In this document: positions 63,801 to 64,000 of the stretch, one piece after another | Position numbering within the stretch: the first letter of the stretch is position 1 | Layout: each line of letters opens with the position of its first letter | DNA from: Pseudomonas sp. MWU13-2105 | Lineage (GTDB): Bacteria > Pseudomonadota > Gammaproteobacteria > Pseudomonadales > Pseudomonadaceae | Direction of reading: 5' to 3' | Length of the DNA: 64,000 bases | Assembly: GCF_023242315.1 (NCBI RefSeq) | Contig: NZ_JALLIY010000010.1 | Coordinates: 124,001 to 188,000 of the forward strand | Program-made: the position numbers and the translations under genes | Notes under the pieces: generated by a model | Seen by the model: the letters and a program-made list of their open reading frames with translations, nothing else | What the model was told of the DNA's origin: nothing | Database searches by the model: none

Positions 63801-64000
63801 ATGACGCTGGCGACGTTGTTCCTGTTCCTGATCAGCTCGGCGGCGATCATCGCCATGCCCGGCCCGACGGTGTTGCTGGCCTTGCACAACGGCTCCAACC
63901 ACGGCGTGCGGGCGGCGGCCTGGGGCATGGGCGGGGCGGTGCTGGCCGATGCGCTGCTGGTGACGGCGGTGGCCTGCGGCCTGGGGATCCTGTTGCAGGC
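63801..64000 (+). CDS. LysE/RhtB-family amino-acid exporter, 3' part cut by window end
   Basis: The first 66 codons of a LysE-type translocator: TM1 (LATLFLFLISSAAIIAMPGP) with the family PGP turn at residues 20-22, then GSNHGVRAAAWGMGGAVLADALLV, the conserved G-x-R-x-G stretch and TM2. The gene continues past the window. ATG 63801 is preceded by CAAGGCGACC. It is divergent from the GapN-like gene. Likely exports a neutral or basic amino acid. Confidence 0.85.
   Translation, partial: MTLATLFLFLISSAAIIAMPGPTVLLALHNGSNHGVRAAAWGMGGAVLADALLVTAVACGLGILLQ

Overview
The window is a GC-rich, densely coded chromosomal segment whose gene content (myo-inositol catabolism with an IbpA/IatA/IatP-type transporter, several RND pumps, many flavin-dependent monooxygenases, sigma-54 promoters, and TGTAGGAGC-type REP elements) fits a soil or plant-associated Pseudomonas, most likely of the P. 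fluorescens complex. That assignment is inference. I see no rRNA, tRNA, CRISPR array, transposase or prophage gene.

Layout. 1-9040: end of an inositol catabolic operon (mmsA, iolI, iolD, iolG) followed by an inositol-type ABC importer; two palindromes of GGAA-N6-TTCC type lie between the two parts. 9072-11959: a GT9 glycosyltransferase and a divergent chemoreceptor. 11967-19792: a tight nine-gene minus-strand operon of unrecognised function (DRE-TIM aldolase, isopropylmalate-dehydrogenase-like enzyme, RraA-like protein, RutA/SfnG-like monooxygenase plus flavin reductase, small monooxygenase-fold protein, nitronate monooxygenase-like protein, alpha/beta hydrolase-fold protein, DUF6282-type metal hydrolase), followed upstream by a LysR regulator, an MFS exporter and a quinone-oxidoreductase-like enzyme. 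23600-29151: a MexF-like RND pump with adaptor, preceded by an acyltransferase. 29378-32388: a serine hydrolase with a divergent LysR regulator and a DUF1460 protein.

32618-49481 is the most striking part. A Mop/TOBE protein and a sensor-less sigma-54 activator (GAFSGA loop) sit beside four transcription units that each start with a near-perfect -24/-12 promoter (TGGCACA-N4-TTGC): TonB receptor plus three luciferase-like monooxygenases; a P1-family (NylC/DmpA-like) hydrolase; a TTC38-like TPR protein; and a dipeptide-type ABC importer with an alpha/beta hydrolase. Between the divergent promoters lie repeated 18-bp palindromes (about CTGyTGGTTTTTCyACAG) that look like upstream activator sites. 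The exported proteins of this regulon contain almost no Cys or Met, which points to a sulfur-starvation scavenging system.

49597-58448: a two-component pair, a divergent orphan response regulator with a TTG start, and an MdtABC-like tripartite RND pump with NodT-type outer-membrane factor. 58619-64000: a small unknown protein, a 28-bp perfect hairpin, a MalY/PatB-type C-S lyase, a dCache diguanylate cyclase, a GapN-like aldehyde dehydrogenase lacking the usual general-base Glu, and the start of a LysE-family exporter cut by the window end.
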